A stretch of 64,000 nucleotides of DNA, taken from NCBI GenBank assembly GCA_008933735.1, contig WBUL01000015.1, positions 23,235 to 87,234 of the forward strand, read 5' to 3'. This DNA is from Anaerolineae bacterium (GTDB taxonomy: Bacteria; Chloroflexota; Anaerolineae; Aggregatilineales; J027). The position numbers were made by a program, and so were the translations under genes. Under the pieces are notes generated by a model. The model had not been told where the DNA came from. It saw only the letters and a program-made list of their open reading frames with translations, and did no database searches. The first letter of the stretch is position 1. Each line of letters opens with the position of its first letter. Positions 18,801 through 25,321 of this stretch are shown piece by piece.

Positions 18801-19039
18801 TCGTGCGCCGCATCCAGAATTTGCGCCGGGATGCCGACCTGAACATCAGTGACCACATTGCGGTACACTATCAGGCCAGCGAAAAACTGGCGGTGGCGAT
18901 TCAGAATTTTGCGGATTACATCAGCCGCGAAACGCTGGCGGATGAACTTAAGGCGGAAGCGCCCAACAGCACCCCGCATCAACTGAAGGATGAGTTTGAT
19001 AATGAAAAACTTGTCCTCGGTATTGTAAAGCAAAGTTAA
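15839..19039 (+). CDS. ileS: Isoleucyl-tRNA synthetase, IleS2 type, with altered GXHH signature
   Basis: A 1066-aa class I aminoacyl-tRNA synthetase that charges tRNA-Ile. The ATG at 15839 has a GAGG ribosome site. The length and EGPPTANGRPG start of the active site place it in the IleS2 (eukaryote-like) branch. The ATP-binding HXGH motif is replaced by G55-S56-H57-H58 (16001-16012), i.e. positions 1 and 3 are swapped. The second signature KMSKS is intact at 607-611. A zinc-type CPRCG knuckle and the editing domain with its WTTTPWTLPGN threonine-rich strand are present. The GXHH swap is known in Priestia megaterium IleS2, where it gives mupirocin hyper-resistance. No second ileS copy is visible here. 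lspA follows after a terminator, a common gene neighbourhood. Confidence 0.96.
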   Translation: MFKAVTPKINIQDNELSVLQYWREKNIFERSMKEREGGPVYVFYEGPPTANGRPGSHHVISRAFKDMFPRYQTMRGRYVLRKGGWDTHGLPVEIAVEQELGIKSKAEIEAYGIAAFNEKCKESVFRYIQEWEDLTERIAFWVSLEDAYVTYHNEYIQTVWWILKQLWDKGLIYQGYKVVPYCPRCGTPLSSHEVAQGYDEVDDPSVYVRFKVQGEDHTYFLVWTTTPWTLPGNVALAVGEKVDYVLIEGKVSADMPTERLYLAKDLLEEVVLKRVKDGGGYTIAAEMKGRELLGKHYEPLYSDLPVEQDYCYVVGGDFVSTEDGTGIVHIAPAFGADDLEVGKKFNLPILVTVDATGHFIEQVKLVAGEYFKQADKAISRDLRDRGLMFFSGTYRHTYPFCWRDKGPLMYYARSTWYIRTTAYRDKLVELNNTINWIPEHAGEGRFGNWLAEVKDWALGRERYWGTPLPVWVCDNPDINYSVCVGSIKELEEHVGRSLPDLELHRPYVDDITWEVEIDGKKGTMRRVPEVIDVWFDSGAMPFAQWGYPFKNQEKFEEQYPADYICEAVDQTRGWFYSLHAISTLLNEHVSFKNVICLGHILDVNGQKMSKSRPETFVEPWSVLEKYGADAFRWYMYTAAPPGESRRFSVELVGDVVRGFYLTLWNVFSFFTTYANLDEFDPREKPVPFDERDPLDRWILSELNLLVEQVAQALESYDAPGATRPIEEFVDLLSNWYLRRSRRRFWRSGNDSDKKAAYQTLYECLVGVAKLIAPSMPFLADKLYINLVAELDPDAPDSVHLALWPEVNHAQVDMTLVDEMRLIKRLVSLGHSARHSENIRVRQPLSEAAFGVPSDRDAAVVLRLKDIIADELNVKQVRVLEAGTSGMVNYKLKPVDTLGRELRQDFQAVRNAIVNGDGQQVASWGQQLLRGEKIHVQANGKTFELGSDQVIVQQTGAAGYAVAETAGYLAALRTELTDELVQEGLAREVVRRIQNLRRDADLNISDHIAVHYQASEKLAVAIQNFADYISRETLADELKAEAPNSTPHQLKDEFDNEKLVLGIVKQS

Positions 19040-19045
19040 CCTGGG

Positions 19046-19075
19046 GCGGGTGAGATTTCGCTCACCCGCTCTTTT
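19046..19075 (+). terminator. Intrinsic terminator after ileS
   Basis: A perfect 9-bp stem, GCGGGTGAG (19046-19054) with CTCACCCGC (19061-19069), a 6-nt loop and a short TCTTTT tract. It lies 7 bp after the ileS stop and 9 bp before lspA, so it probably reduces rather than abolishes read-through into lspA. Confidence 0.7.
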
Positions 19076-19083
19076 GATGGACT

Positions 19084-19614
19084 ATGAAATCTTCTACACA
19101 AAACATGATCCGCTGGAGTCTGTTGTTTGGGATTGCTTTTGGTGTGGTTCTTCTTGACCAGGTGACCAAAGCTCTGGTCATTGCCAATTTATCTCTGTAC
19201 GAGCGCTGGATGCCAATCGATGCCCTTAGCCGGGTCTTCAGCATCACCTATACACGGAATACGGGTGCCGCGTTTGGAATTTTTCAATCGGGAAGTTTAT
19301 TTTTCCTGACCCTGGCGGTGATTGCCAGTTTCGCAATCATCTACTACTACCGCCAGATATCAACTTCGGCATGGCTGGTGCGGATTGCGCTGGGGTTGCA
19401 GCTAGGCGGGGCACTTGGCAACGCAATTGATCGCATCCTGCGCGGCTACGTGGTGGATTTTATTCATCTGTATTATGAGCCGCACTTCGACTGGCCCATC
19501 TTTAACTTTGCCGACAGTTCAATTGTGATCGGTGTGTTCCTACTGGTCGTGATTTTGTGGAATGCGGATAAAAAAGAGAGCCAGCCGCAGGAAGATTATT
19601 CTTCCTCCCAGTAA
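19084..19614 (+). CDS. lspA: Lipoprotein signal peptidase (signal peptidase II)
   Basis: A 176-aa membrane aspartyl protease that cleaves the signal peptide of lipoproteins before the lipid-modified Cys. It has four TM segments. Family boxes are in order: DQVTKALV near 25-32, TRNTGAAFG near 57-65, GNAIDRI with catalytic Asp116 and NFADSSIVIG with catalytic Asp144. Length and spacing are normal. It would process lipoproteins such as the cytochrome at 320 and the protein starting at 63742. It follows ileS, a frequent arrangement in bacteria, but a terminator hairpin lies between them. The 3' end overlaps the convergent glycosidase gene by 19 bp. Confidence 0.95.
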   Translation: MKSSTQNMIRWSLLFGIAFGVVLLDQVTKALVIANLSLYERWMPIDALSRVFSITYTRNTGAAFGIFQSGSLFFLTLAVIASFAIIYYYRQISTSAWLVRIALGLQLGGALGNAIDRILRGYVVDFIHLYYEPHFDWPIFNFADSSIVIGVFLLVVILWNADKKESQPQEDYSSSQ

Positions 19615-21272
19615 AATACAACGGCATTGGCAATTGGGCGTTCGCCCTCATAACCAAAATCATTGACCGGGCCATTTGGACGCATCCACAGCGTGGCCGA
19701 CCCTCCGCCGTCATATTCCATGGCCTGATATGCACCAAACGCGATCATCATGTCAGCGAGTTCGCGCTGGGTCGCGCCGCCGCTGTCATCAACTTCATAT
19801 CCTTCAACGACCACCGCATATAAAACTGTGCCGTCCTGGTTATACCCAATCGCGGAACGGGGAATATGATTGTCATAGTAATGACGGTTTCGGTGGCGCT
19901 CGTCAAATTCTTCGCAGTCTGGCTGCGCTTCAGTCGGGTCGCAGTCCTGCCAGAATTCGCCGTTGAGAATAATGCGCGGCCCGCCGCCAATGGCGGTTTC
20001 AAAATTGCGCCAATCAGGTTCCGTGACGAGATTGACCTGAAGTTGATCGCCCACCTCAACATTATCCAGCAGCCATTTGCCAGTTTCATCGCCGCCGCGC
20101 AGCACATAGTGCCCGTCAGGGATGTCTACTGGCACATTATCGAAGATGTCCACCACCCTGAAATCATGATCCAGCAGCACACGAATCCCATCATAGGCGT
20201 TGGGTTTGACGGGGAGCCGGTTGTTCAGATGCCAGGAATACAGACACAGCCAGACCGGGTTGCAGGGCAGGTTCATCAACTGTAAGGGGATCGACTGTTG
20301 ATTTTTTGCAACCACATACGAAGGCCATGTCCAGCCCAGGGTGAAGTAGCTGATGAGGGGTTTGCCATCCTTGGTAACGGCGAAAGTGGCACGGTGTTTC
20401 GGCGCGGAGATGATTTCTCCGTTAATGATGGTCAGATTTTGTGGCATATAATTGCCGCCGTAGTAATCACCGTTCAACGCGGCAAAGGCATTTGTTCCCT
20501 GTACCATCTCAGAGACCGTAACCGCCTTTACGTCTGGAACGGCTCCTAACACACCGCCGATTCGCATTTGCGGCGCCGTCAAATCCATGACCAGTACATG
20601 TGCTTGTAACGGGTCACCCCCGGTAATGTCTCGCCGGATGTATAGAATCCCCGGCTTGACCAGAAAAGCGCGGTCATATTCGGAGAGACTTATGTTGCTG
20701 GCAAACGGGGGCAGCGGTACTTTTTCGGGTATAGGGGGTACGTCCTCGAAGGTGATTTCAGGGTTTTCCTCAGTCACAGGCAGGTCGTCGCACACCCCAA
20801 AAACATTCAGGGTTTCGTAATAGGCCCATCCGACCTCATTCTGATAGGGTTCGGGGAGTACAACATGATACCATCGATTGTCGCTAGTACGCCCGAAAAC
20901 CCTCATTTCCTGGGTCTTTGTATTATGAACAAGCTGGCGTGTAATACCCCAGTTTGGCCCTGGCCCGCGTCTTACATTGACCAGAAAACTCCATTTGGGT
21001 TCAGCATGGCAGGTGAGCAGCACAACATTACCTTTTGTCCCCTCGGTGACACCAGCGGTCGCGGTACGGGCAGGACTGGTATTCGTTGGAATGAATGTTG
21101 GCACATCGAGCGGTGTCGCGGTCGGAAAGGCGGGCAGGGAGGTAGCCGTTGGGAAGGGAGGCAGATCGGTCTGTGCAGCAGTGTGCAACTGCTCTGAGTT
21201 GGAAAAAAGCGCGACGTATCCCAATATACCGATAATCAGCGCAAAAATTGCCAGCATATTTTTAGTCGTCAA
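19596..21272 (-). CDS. Secreted SH3-like/phosphodiester glycosidase (NAGPA) protein
   Basis: About 558 aa. An N-terminal hydrophobic segment (AIFALIIGILGYVALF) acts as signal or anchor. A Pro/Thr-rich linker (about 40-75) follows, then a bacterial SH3-like region (VNVRRGPGPNWGI, about 100-170). The C-terminal half is a NAGPA/phosphodiester glycosidase domain: LNGDYYG, GGGPRIILNGE, SAIGYNQDGTVLYAVVV, ADMMIAFGAYQAMEYDGGGSATLWM. Family members remove GlcNAc-1-P type caps or cleave related cell-envelope phosphodiesters; the substrate here is unknown. A GTG at 21281 lies directly against the AAGGGAG ribosome site, so I prefer the in-frame TTG at 21272, 7 nt from it. It is convergent with lspA (19-bp overlap) and divergent from the 6S RNA promoter. 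Confidence 0.87.
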   Translation of the reverse strand: MTTKNMLAIFALIIGILGYVALFSNSEQLHTAAQTDLPPFPTATSLPAFPTATPLDVPTFIPTNTSPARTATAGVTEGTKGNVVLLTCHAEPKWSFLVNVRRGPGPNWGITRQLVHNTKTQEMRVFGRTSDNRWYHVVLPEPYQNEVGWAYYETLNVFGVCDDLPVTEENPEITFEDVPPIPEKVPLPPFASNISLSEYDRAFLVKPGILYIRRDITGGDPLQAHVLVMDLTAPQMRIGGVLGAVPDVKAVTVSEMVQGTNAFAALNGDYYGGNYMPQNLTIINGEIISAPKHRATFAVTKDGKPLISYFTLGWTWPSYVVAKNQQSIPLQLMNLPCNPVWLCLYSWHLNNRLPVKPNAYDGIRVLLDHDFRVVDIFDNVPVDIPDGHYVLRGGDETGKWLLDNVEVGDQLQVNLVTEPDWRNFETAIGGGPRIILNGEFWQDCDPTEAQPDCEEFDERHRNRHYYDNHIPRSAIGYNQDGTVLYAVVVEGYEVDDSGGATQRELADMMIAFGAYQAMEYDGGGSATLWMRPNGPVNDFGYEGERPIANAVVFYWEEE

Positions 21273-21332
21273 ATAACTCACTCCCTTGTACGTGGGGATT
21301 TTAGCATAAGGCCTGTAATCGTGGATACACCC

Positions 21333-21361
21333 TTGTCAAACGTAGGGGGGAATGATATAAA
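21333..21361 (+). promoter_or_regulatory. Promoter of the 6S RNA gene
   Basis: TTGTCA (21333-21338), 17-bp spacer, TATAAA (21356-21361). The predicted start, 7 nt downstream at A21368, is exactly the first paired base of the RNA's closing stem. No protein-coding frame follows, which supports an RNA gene. Confidence 0.75.
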
Positions 21362-21367
21362 AGCGCT

Positions 21368-21549
21368 ACCTACTATGTACGTGTTTGTCGCATCACTCGT
21401 TTGAGCCAACACCTAATTATCCGGGTATCTCATTCACCGGGTGGACGCGGTAGGCACTGCGGGTGCTAAGGCGGAGACCTGGGGTTGATACCCACCCTGC
21501 AAAAGCAGGTTCTCAAAATGGGGCGTCACACGGCATGGTGGGTCTTTTT
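21368..21549 (+). ncRNA. ssrS: 6S RNA (regulator of RNA polymerase)
   Basis: A transcript of about 180 nt with the fold of 6S RNA, which mimics an open promoter and binds housekeeping RNA polymerase. Pairing read from the sequence: ends ACCTACTATG (21368-21377) with CATGGTGGGT (21534-21543); then CGTGT with ACACG; then TTTGAG (21400-21405) with CTCAAA (21512-21517). This leads to a large central bubble. The 3' strand of the bubble holds a small hairpin, CCTGC-AAAA-GCAGG (21496-21509), seen in many 6S RNAs. The apical arm starts with GGGTATC (21423-21429) and GATACCC (21487-21493), then CCGGGT with ACCTGG. The T-run at 21545-21549 with the closing stem ends transcription. The identification is by structure, length, promoter and terminator; no covariance search was run. 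Confidence 0.8.
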
Positions 21550-22348
21550 ATTGTGTTGGCGCTGGAAGGGGCGCGGCCAGGCTGGGAGTCGCTGTCGGCA
21601 GGGGTTCACTGATGAAAATCGTGATTTCGCAGGCAGCCCTTACCGTATTTGAGGTATCAAAAACGACCAGTCGAAAACGATATTCCCCAGGTAAAAAATT
21701 CTGTGGCGCGATCTGCCCCAGAGGCCCATCCACCACAGGCGCAAAATAATCCGAATCCGCGCCGCCAATCACCCGGAAGCTGTCCTCCTCCGTGCTGCGA
21801 ATTTCAAAGCGGTAATAACTGAAATTCTGGATGCTCGCCGTTCCCAGTACAGCCTCGACTTGATAGATAACCTGTCCGTTATCGGGAATGTTGATATTGG
21901 CTTGATCTGCGATGCAACCGACACGATCTTCCGCCGGACGAACGGTTCCAGCCGGAGTGGGGGAAGGTGGCTGTGTTTTTGGGATTGCTATTCCTCCCGC
22001 GCTGGAAGTGGGAACTTGCAGGGCGCTGTCGCCGGCAAGGGGAACTGTTGTTGCGAAACGCTCTGCGGAATCCGGGGTGGACGCACTCGCATTAGTGAAT
22101 TCTTCCCACGCCTCATAAGTCACATTGGAAACGAGCCAGATAAGGAGTATAGCTTCCACTAAGACGATGACCAGGGTAATCGCCCTCCCACCCTGCTCCT
22201 GGGCTGCTTCGCGCTCCAGGCGAAACTGGGCAATAGCAAGCTCGCTGCGTGCGCTGAACAACGACCACATGCCCCACAAAATACCCAACCCGGCCAAAAA
22301 GTAAAGCCCGAGCGAGATATTCTGGATAAACAGAAGCAGACTGCTCAT
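21548..22348 (-). CDS. Membrane protein of unknown function
   Basis: A 266-aa protein with two hydrophobic segments: about 8-30 (SLGLYFLAGLGILWGMWSLF) and about 58-76 (ITLVIVLVEAILLIWLV), joined by a charged helical loop. The C-terminal part (about 100-260) starts with a Ser/Thr/Pro-rich linker, then a beta-rich domain containing ADQANINIPDNGQVIYQ and LPGEYRFRLVVFDTSN, reminiscent of an Ig- or FN3-like fold. It ends with a low-complexity Pro/Thr tail. It probably displays a small outer domain. It begins directly after the stop of the nucleoside phosphorylase gene with no gap, so the two are co-expressed. Its stop touches the end of the convergent 6S RNA. I do not recognise the family. Confidence 0.75.
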   Translation of the reverse strand: MSSLLLFIQNISLGLYFLAGLGILWGMWSLFSARSELAIAQFRLEREAAQEQGGRAITLVIVLVEAILLIWLVSNVTYEAWEEFTNASASTPDSAERFATTVPLAGDSALQVPTSSAGGIAIPKTQPPSPTPAGTVRPAEDRVGCIADQANINIPDNGQVIYQVEAVLGTASIQNFSYYRFEIRSTEEDSFRVIGGADSDYFAPVVDGPLGQIAPQNFLPGEYRFRLVVFDTSNTVRAACEITIFISEPLPTATPSLAAPLPAPTQ

Positions 22349-23221
22349 TTACCGGTCTGGCAATTCTTTGAGTACACCTTGCAGCAGGGCGGTCAGCCGA
22401 GGAACCACGCTTTTACCCATCATGAGCACCTCTTCGTGGGTGGTATCGAATGCCGTGTCCAGCGAATCAATCGCAACATTCGTAATCGTCGAAATGCCCA
22501 GAACACGCATTCCACCGTGCAGTGCAACAATGACCTCAGGTACCGTTGACATGCCAACTGCATCTATGCCGAGGGTACGCAGCATTCGCACTTCCGCAGG
22601 GCTTTCAAAAGAGGGTCCCGCGACACAGGCATAAACTCCCTGCTGCACTTTCTCGCCCCCCTCCGACGCTATCTTAAGGGCAAGCTCGCGCAGCGTGCGA
22701 TCATAAGCTCTGGTCATCGATGGAAACCGAACGCCCAGACGTTCATCATTAACGCCAATGAGCGGGTTGTGCCCTGCCATTCCCAGGAAGTTAACATGAT
22801 CGTTAATGACCATCAGCTCCCCGGCCTTGAAACTGGGGTTAATGCCTCCTGCCGCGTTGGTAACGATCAGTGTATGGATTCCGAGCATTTGCATGACCCG
22901 GATGGGGAAGGCAACGGCCTGGATAGCGTGGCCCTCATAAAAATGAACCCGTCCCTGCAAGACCAGCACGGGCTTTTTTTCCAGATGACCAATGACCAGA
23001 CGCCCTACATGACCCTCAACGGTTGGCTGAGGCCATTTGGGAATGTCGTGAACCTGGATGATAGTGGCATCTTCAACACGGTCGGCCAGCGGCCCCAGGC
23101 CTGACCCTAAAATTAATCCTATCCGGGGTGCGACATCCACCTGCACACGAACGATCTCAGCGGCGGTCTCATAATCAGCACGGGTATACAAAAACGACTC
23201 TCCAGACATGACAATAGGCAT
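22349..23221 (-). CDS. punA: Purine nucleoside phosphorylase (trimeric PNP class)
   Basis: A 290-aa enzyme that splits purine nucleosides with phosphate to free base and (deoxy)ribose-1-phosphate in purine salvage. Family motifs in order: LILGSGLGPLAD (phosphate-binding Ser), GHVGRLVIG, LQGRVHFYEGH, TNAAGGINPSF, INDHVNFLG, ACVAGPSFESPAEVRM and the base-binding region VGMSTVPEVIVALHGG and ISTITNVA. Length matches the PunA/DeoD2 group. Two starts are possible, ATG at 23221 or ATG at 23209. The first lies inside a 38-bp palindrome and, given the predicted promoter, would be almost leaderless. The stop abuts the downstream membrane-protein gene. Confidence 0.93.
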   Translation of the reverse strand: MPIVMSGESFLYTRADYETAAEIVRVQVDVAPRIGLILGSGLGPLADRVEDATIIQVHDIPKWPQPTVEGHVGRLVIGHLEKKPVLVLQGRVHFYEGHAIQAVAFPIRVMQMLGIHTLIVTNAAGGINPSFKAGELMVINDHVNFLGMAGHNPLIGVNDERLGVRFPSMTRAYDRTLRELALKIASEGGEKVQQGVYACVAGPSFESPAEVRMLRTLGIDAVGMSTVPEVIVALHGGMRVLGISTITNVAIDSLDTAFDTTHEEVLMMGKSVVPRLTALLQGVLKELPDR

Positions 23222-23250
23222 ATTATGCTGTCTAGCATAACATGCCTATT
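23213..23250. promoter_or_regulatory. 38-bp palindrome overlapping the punA promoter and start codon
   Basis: Outer arms AATAGGCAT (23213-23221) and ATGCCTATT (23242-23250), one mismatched pair, then inner arms TTATGCT (23223-23229) and AGCATAA (23234-23240) around a 4-bp centre. On the minus strand a promoter can be read: TTGGCG (23262-23257), 17 bp, TATGCT (23239-23234). Its -10 box lies in one arm and the punA start in the other. This suits a repressor operator; the regulator is unknown. Confidence 0.6.
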
Positions 23251-23260
23251 TAGCGACGCC

Positions 23261-23285
23261 AAAAAACCAGCGCCCAGGCGCCAGT
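23261..23285 (-). terminator. Intrinsic terminator of the recombinase gene
   Basis: On the minus strand, ACTGGCGC (23285-23278) pairs with GCGCTGGT (23273-23266) around a 4-nt loop, allowing two G-U pairs, followed by a T-run. It begins 22 bp after the annotated stop but only 6 bp after a stop in another frame, which matters for the history of the recombinase gene. Confidence 0.65.
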
Positions 23286-23307
23286 CAGAATTTAACGGTG
23301 TTGATAC

Positions 23308-24057
23308 TTAGACGTGCGCGTCCGACGAGCGGCGGAGAATGTGAGGGGTAACCGCCGTTGAAAGTCCGGCACGCTGAGCACACTCTTTGATAATCAGCCA
23401 CAATCCCTGCCGCGAGAGCGCACTGCCACGATGATTCAGGAATAAGGCATCCGAACCCAGGTTTTTGTCCAGGGACGGGCGGCCATCTTTGAGATAGCGT
23501 TCCAAATGCCGTCGGGTTGCGTCATTCAGTTCAAATTCGCGGGTTACACCGTTATCATTGGTAAATTTGATCCGCTTACCGTCGTAATCCTTCAACTTGA
23601 GTTCGACAAGCTCTGTGATTCTCAGGTCTGTCGAATAAAGCAGATTCAGCAAAACACGGTTGCGAAGATTTTTAGGACTGTCTGACTGCTCAGGAATGGC
23701 GAGCAGATTGGTCACTTCTTCTTCAGAAAGGAGGGTCTGCGCCTGCCGCCGGACTTTAGGGGTCACGATCTGCCGACTGATGTCCTCTTTGGTTTCGTTT
23801 TGCTGGTGCAAATAACCGAGGAACGTCTTGATGGCAGCGACTTTGCGGGCTACGGTTGAGGACGCATAACCTTGTTCCTGCAATTCCGTGACGTAACTTT
23901 GAACTTTTGCAACGTCAAGGTCTTTCCAGGACTTGTAACTTGCGAGGAAGTTTACAAACTGCATTAGATCGTTGCGATAGGCAATCGTCGTATTTTCAGA
24001 ATACTGACTGCTGCCTTCCAGATACTTGATGAAATTTTCTACTTGTGTGCTGAGCAT
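23308..24057 (-). CDS. Tyrosine recombinase (XerC/D-like) lacking its catalytic Tyr segment
   Basis: A 249-aa protein. The N-terminal SAM-like core-binding domain (about 1-85) is normal: VENFIKYLEGSSQYSENTTIAYRNDL and VARKVAAIKTFLGYL. The catalytic domain has the first Arg (STDLRITELVEL), the beta-hairpin Lys region (YDGKRIKFTNDNG) and the box HILR (H-x-x-R), but the protein stops six codons after RRSS. The last His/Trp and the nucleophilic Tyr, normally about 30 residues after H-x-x-R, are missing, so strand cleavage is not expected. The +1 frame over the end reads T-S-K-Y-Q-H-R then stop (Tyr codon 23306-23304), just before the terminator. This suggests a deletion with frameshift. The gene looks AT-richer than its neighbours, which suggests acquisition. 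A DNA-binding remnant role cannot be excluded. Confidence 0.8.
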   Translation of the reverse strand: MLSTQVENFIKYLEGSSQYSENTTIAYRNDLMQFVNFLASYKSWKDLDVAKVQSYVTELQEQGYASSTVARKVAAIKTFLGYLHQQNETKEDISRQIVTPKVRRQAQTLLSEEEVTNLLAIPEQSDSPKNLRNRVLLNLLYSTDLRITELVELKLKDYDGKRIKFTNDNGVTREFELNDATRRHLERYLKDGRPSLDKNLGSDALFLNHRGSALSRQGLWLIIKECAQRAGLSTAVTPHILRRSSDAHV

Positions 24058-24534
24058 AGGTCTTCTCTCTTTAGATTTGACTTATAGCTTATCAGTATAA
24101 AGCCGCTTTGTCAATTATGAATTGTGATTTCTAACCAAAAATCTCTCCTTACACAAACCTAACACTATCTTTTATAAGGGCTAAGTTAACTAAGTATGTT
24201 TACCTCTGTTAGTTAACTTATTTTTTTATCCGCGAATATGCTAACATAATGGCAGCGACAAGCCTGGAAACAGCTAATCGATTGCCAAAAAAACGCTAAG
24301 TATACACACTGAGACCCACCATGTGACACGGTGACAGGTACAAGCTCCGCGTTATTGTGCCATAGAAAACCGTGCACAGGCAGCAAATAATTTGCGTGGT
24401 TCTGAAAAAGTGCTAATAGAACATTATAAAATACCTAATTGGGGATAGTTTACACTTATGTGCATCAAAATGCAAGCAAATGCGTATATAGTAATGTATG
24501 GAAGTTGAAAGTCCATTTTAAGGAGTAATTCCAA
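24058..24534. other. AT-rich intergenic region of 477 bp
   Basis: No convincing ORF or RNA gene is seen. It separates the divergent recombinase and ABC-exporter genes and must hold both promoters, but I could not pick clear -35/-10 pairs. It contains a 12-bp inverted repeat (24182-24220, listed separately), a perfect GCAAAT-A-ATTTGC palindrome (24383-24395) and a TGCAT/ATGCA hairpin near 24461-24474. The base composition contrasts sharply with the flanking genes. Confidence 0.6.
24182..24220. repeat. Perfect 12-bp inverted repeat next to the recombinase gene
   Basis: TAAGTTAACTAA (24182-24193) and TTAGTTAACTTA (24209-24220) are exact reverse complements separated by 15 bp; each contains the palindrome GTTAAC. 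A T7 run follows at 24221-24227, so on the plus strand it could form an AT-rich terminator, though no plus-strand gene precedes it. Alternatives are a double operator site or a recombinase binding site. Confidence 0.6.
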
Positions 24535-25317
24535 ATGCCAGGTGATAATCACAAACCCCGGTCAGTCGTGCAAACCATTGACCTGAAGAAAGAGCTAAGT
24601 CTGGGTACCGTGACCGTACACGCGCTGAGGGGGGTGAGCATGAATGTACTTTCCGGTGAATTCTTGGGCATCATAGGGCCAAGCGGATCCGGCAAGAGTA
24701 CACTCCTGGGCTTGATTGGTGGCTTGGATACACCAACGTCTGGAAAAGTTTATATTGATGGTCTGGATATAACTGAACTTGACGAACGAAGCCTGACCAA
24801 GATCAGAAATGAGAAGATAGGTTTTATCTTCCAGTTCTTTAATCTTATCCCCACCCTAACCGCGCTCGAAAATGTGGCTCTGCCAATACAATTCGCACGG
24901 AAGCGTAAATTCAACCCGAACAGAAGAGCAGCAGAACTGTTGGAACTGCTTGGCCTGGGGGACAGAATGCATCACCGTCCCAATCAACTCTCAGGTGGAC
25001 AGCAGCAGCGTGTGGCGATTGCACGAGCGTTGGCGAATGAGCCTCCCCTGCTCCTCTGCGACGAGCCAACGGGCAACCTGGATACTAAAAGCGGTGAAGT
25101 GGTGCTGCAAGCACTGCGTGGGGTTCAGAAGCAGACCAATACGACCATTATTGTGGTCACACATGACATGGAAGTTGCCACCCGTGCCGACAGGATCATC
25201 TCTCTCGTGGATGGTCAGATCGCCCAGGATGTTCCATCGGTCAAGGAGGAAAGCTTTGCCAAGTTGAAGAATAAGCTCTCCACAGGAGAACTCGCGCCGA
25301 TTGTAACAAAGGAGTAG
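24535..25317 (+). CDS. ABC transporter ATP-binding protein (LolD/MacB/FtsE type)
   Basis: A 260-aa ATPase. Walker [10 protein letters not shown] is at 48-56, the Q-loop is in [14 protein letters not shown], the signature [15 protein letters not shown] at about 144-158, Walker B with catalytic Glu in [12 protein letters not shown] and the H-loop in VVTHDME. The [15 protein letters not shown] phrase is typical of ATPases that pair with FtsX-like permeases (LolD, MacB, DUF214 exporters). It would drive the 1057-aa permease encoded 4 bp downstream. An AAGGAGT ribosome site precedes the ATG. It is the first gene after the AT-rich gap. The family exports lipoproteins, lipids or peptides, or acts mechanically on the envelope; the substrate is unknown. 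Confidence 0.94.
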   Translation: MPGDNHKPRSVVQTIDLKKELSLGTVTVHALRGVSMNVLSGEFLGIIGPSGSGKSTLLGLIGGLDTPTSGKVYIDGLDITELDERSLTKIRNEKIGFIFQFFNLIPTLTALENVALPIQFARKRKFNPNRRAAELLELLGLGDRMHHRPNQLSGGQQQRVAIARALANEPPLLLCDEPTGNLDTKSGEVVLQALRGVQKQTNTTIIVVTHDMEVATRADRIISLVDGQIAQDVPSVKEESFAKLKNKLSTGELAPIVTKE

Positions 25318-25321
25318 GCCA

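Noticed and set aside
23213..23250. A dif-like XerC/XerD site in the punA palindrome
   Set aside because: The right half-site matches the dif consensus at only about half its positions, and the arms face the wrong way for dif; the operator reading is simpler.
24383..24395. GCAAAT-A-ATTTGC palindrome in the AT-rich gap
   Set aside because: Short AT-rich palindromes are expected by chance in such DNA; no promoter boxes are placed around it.
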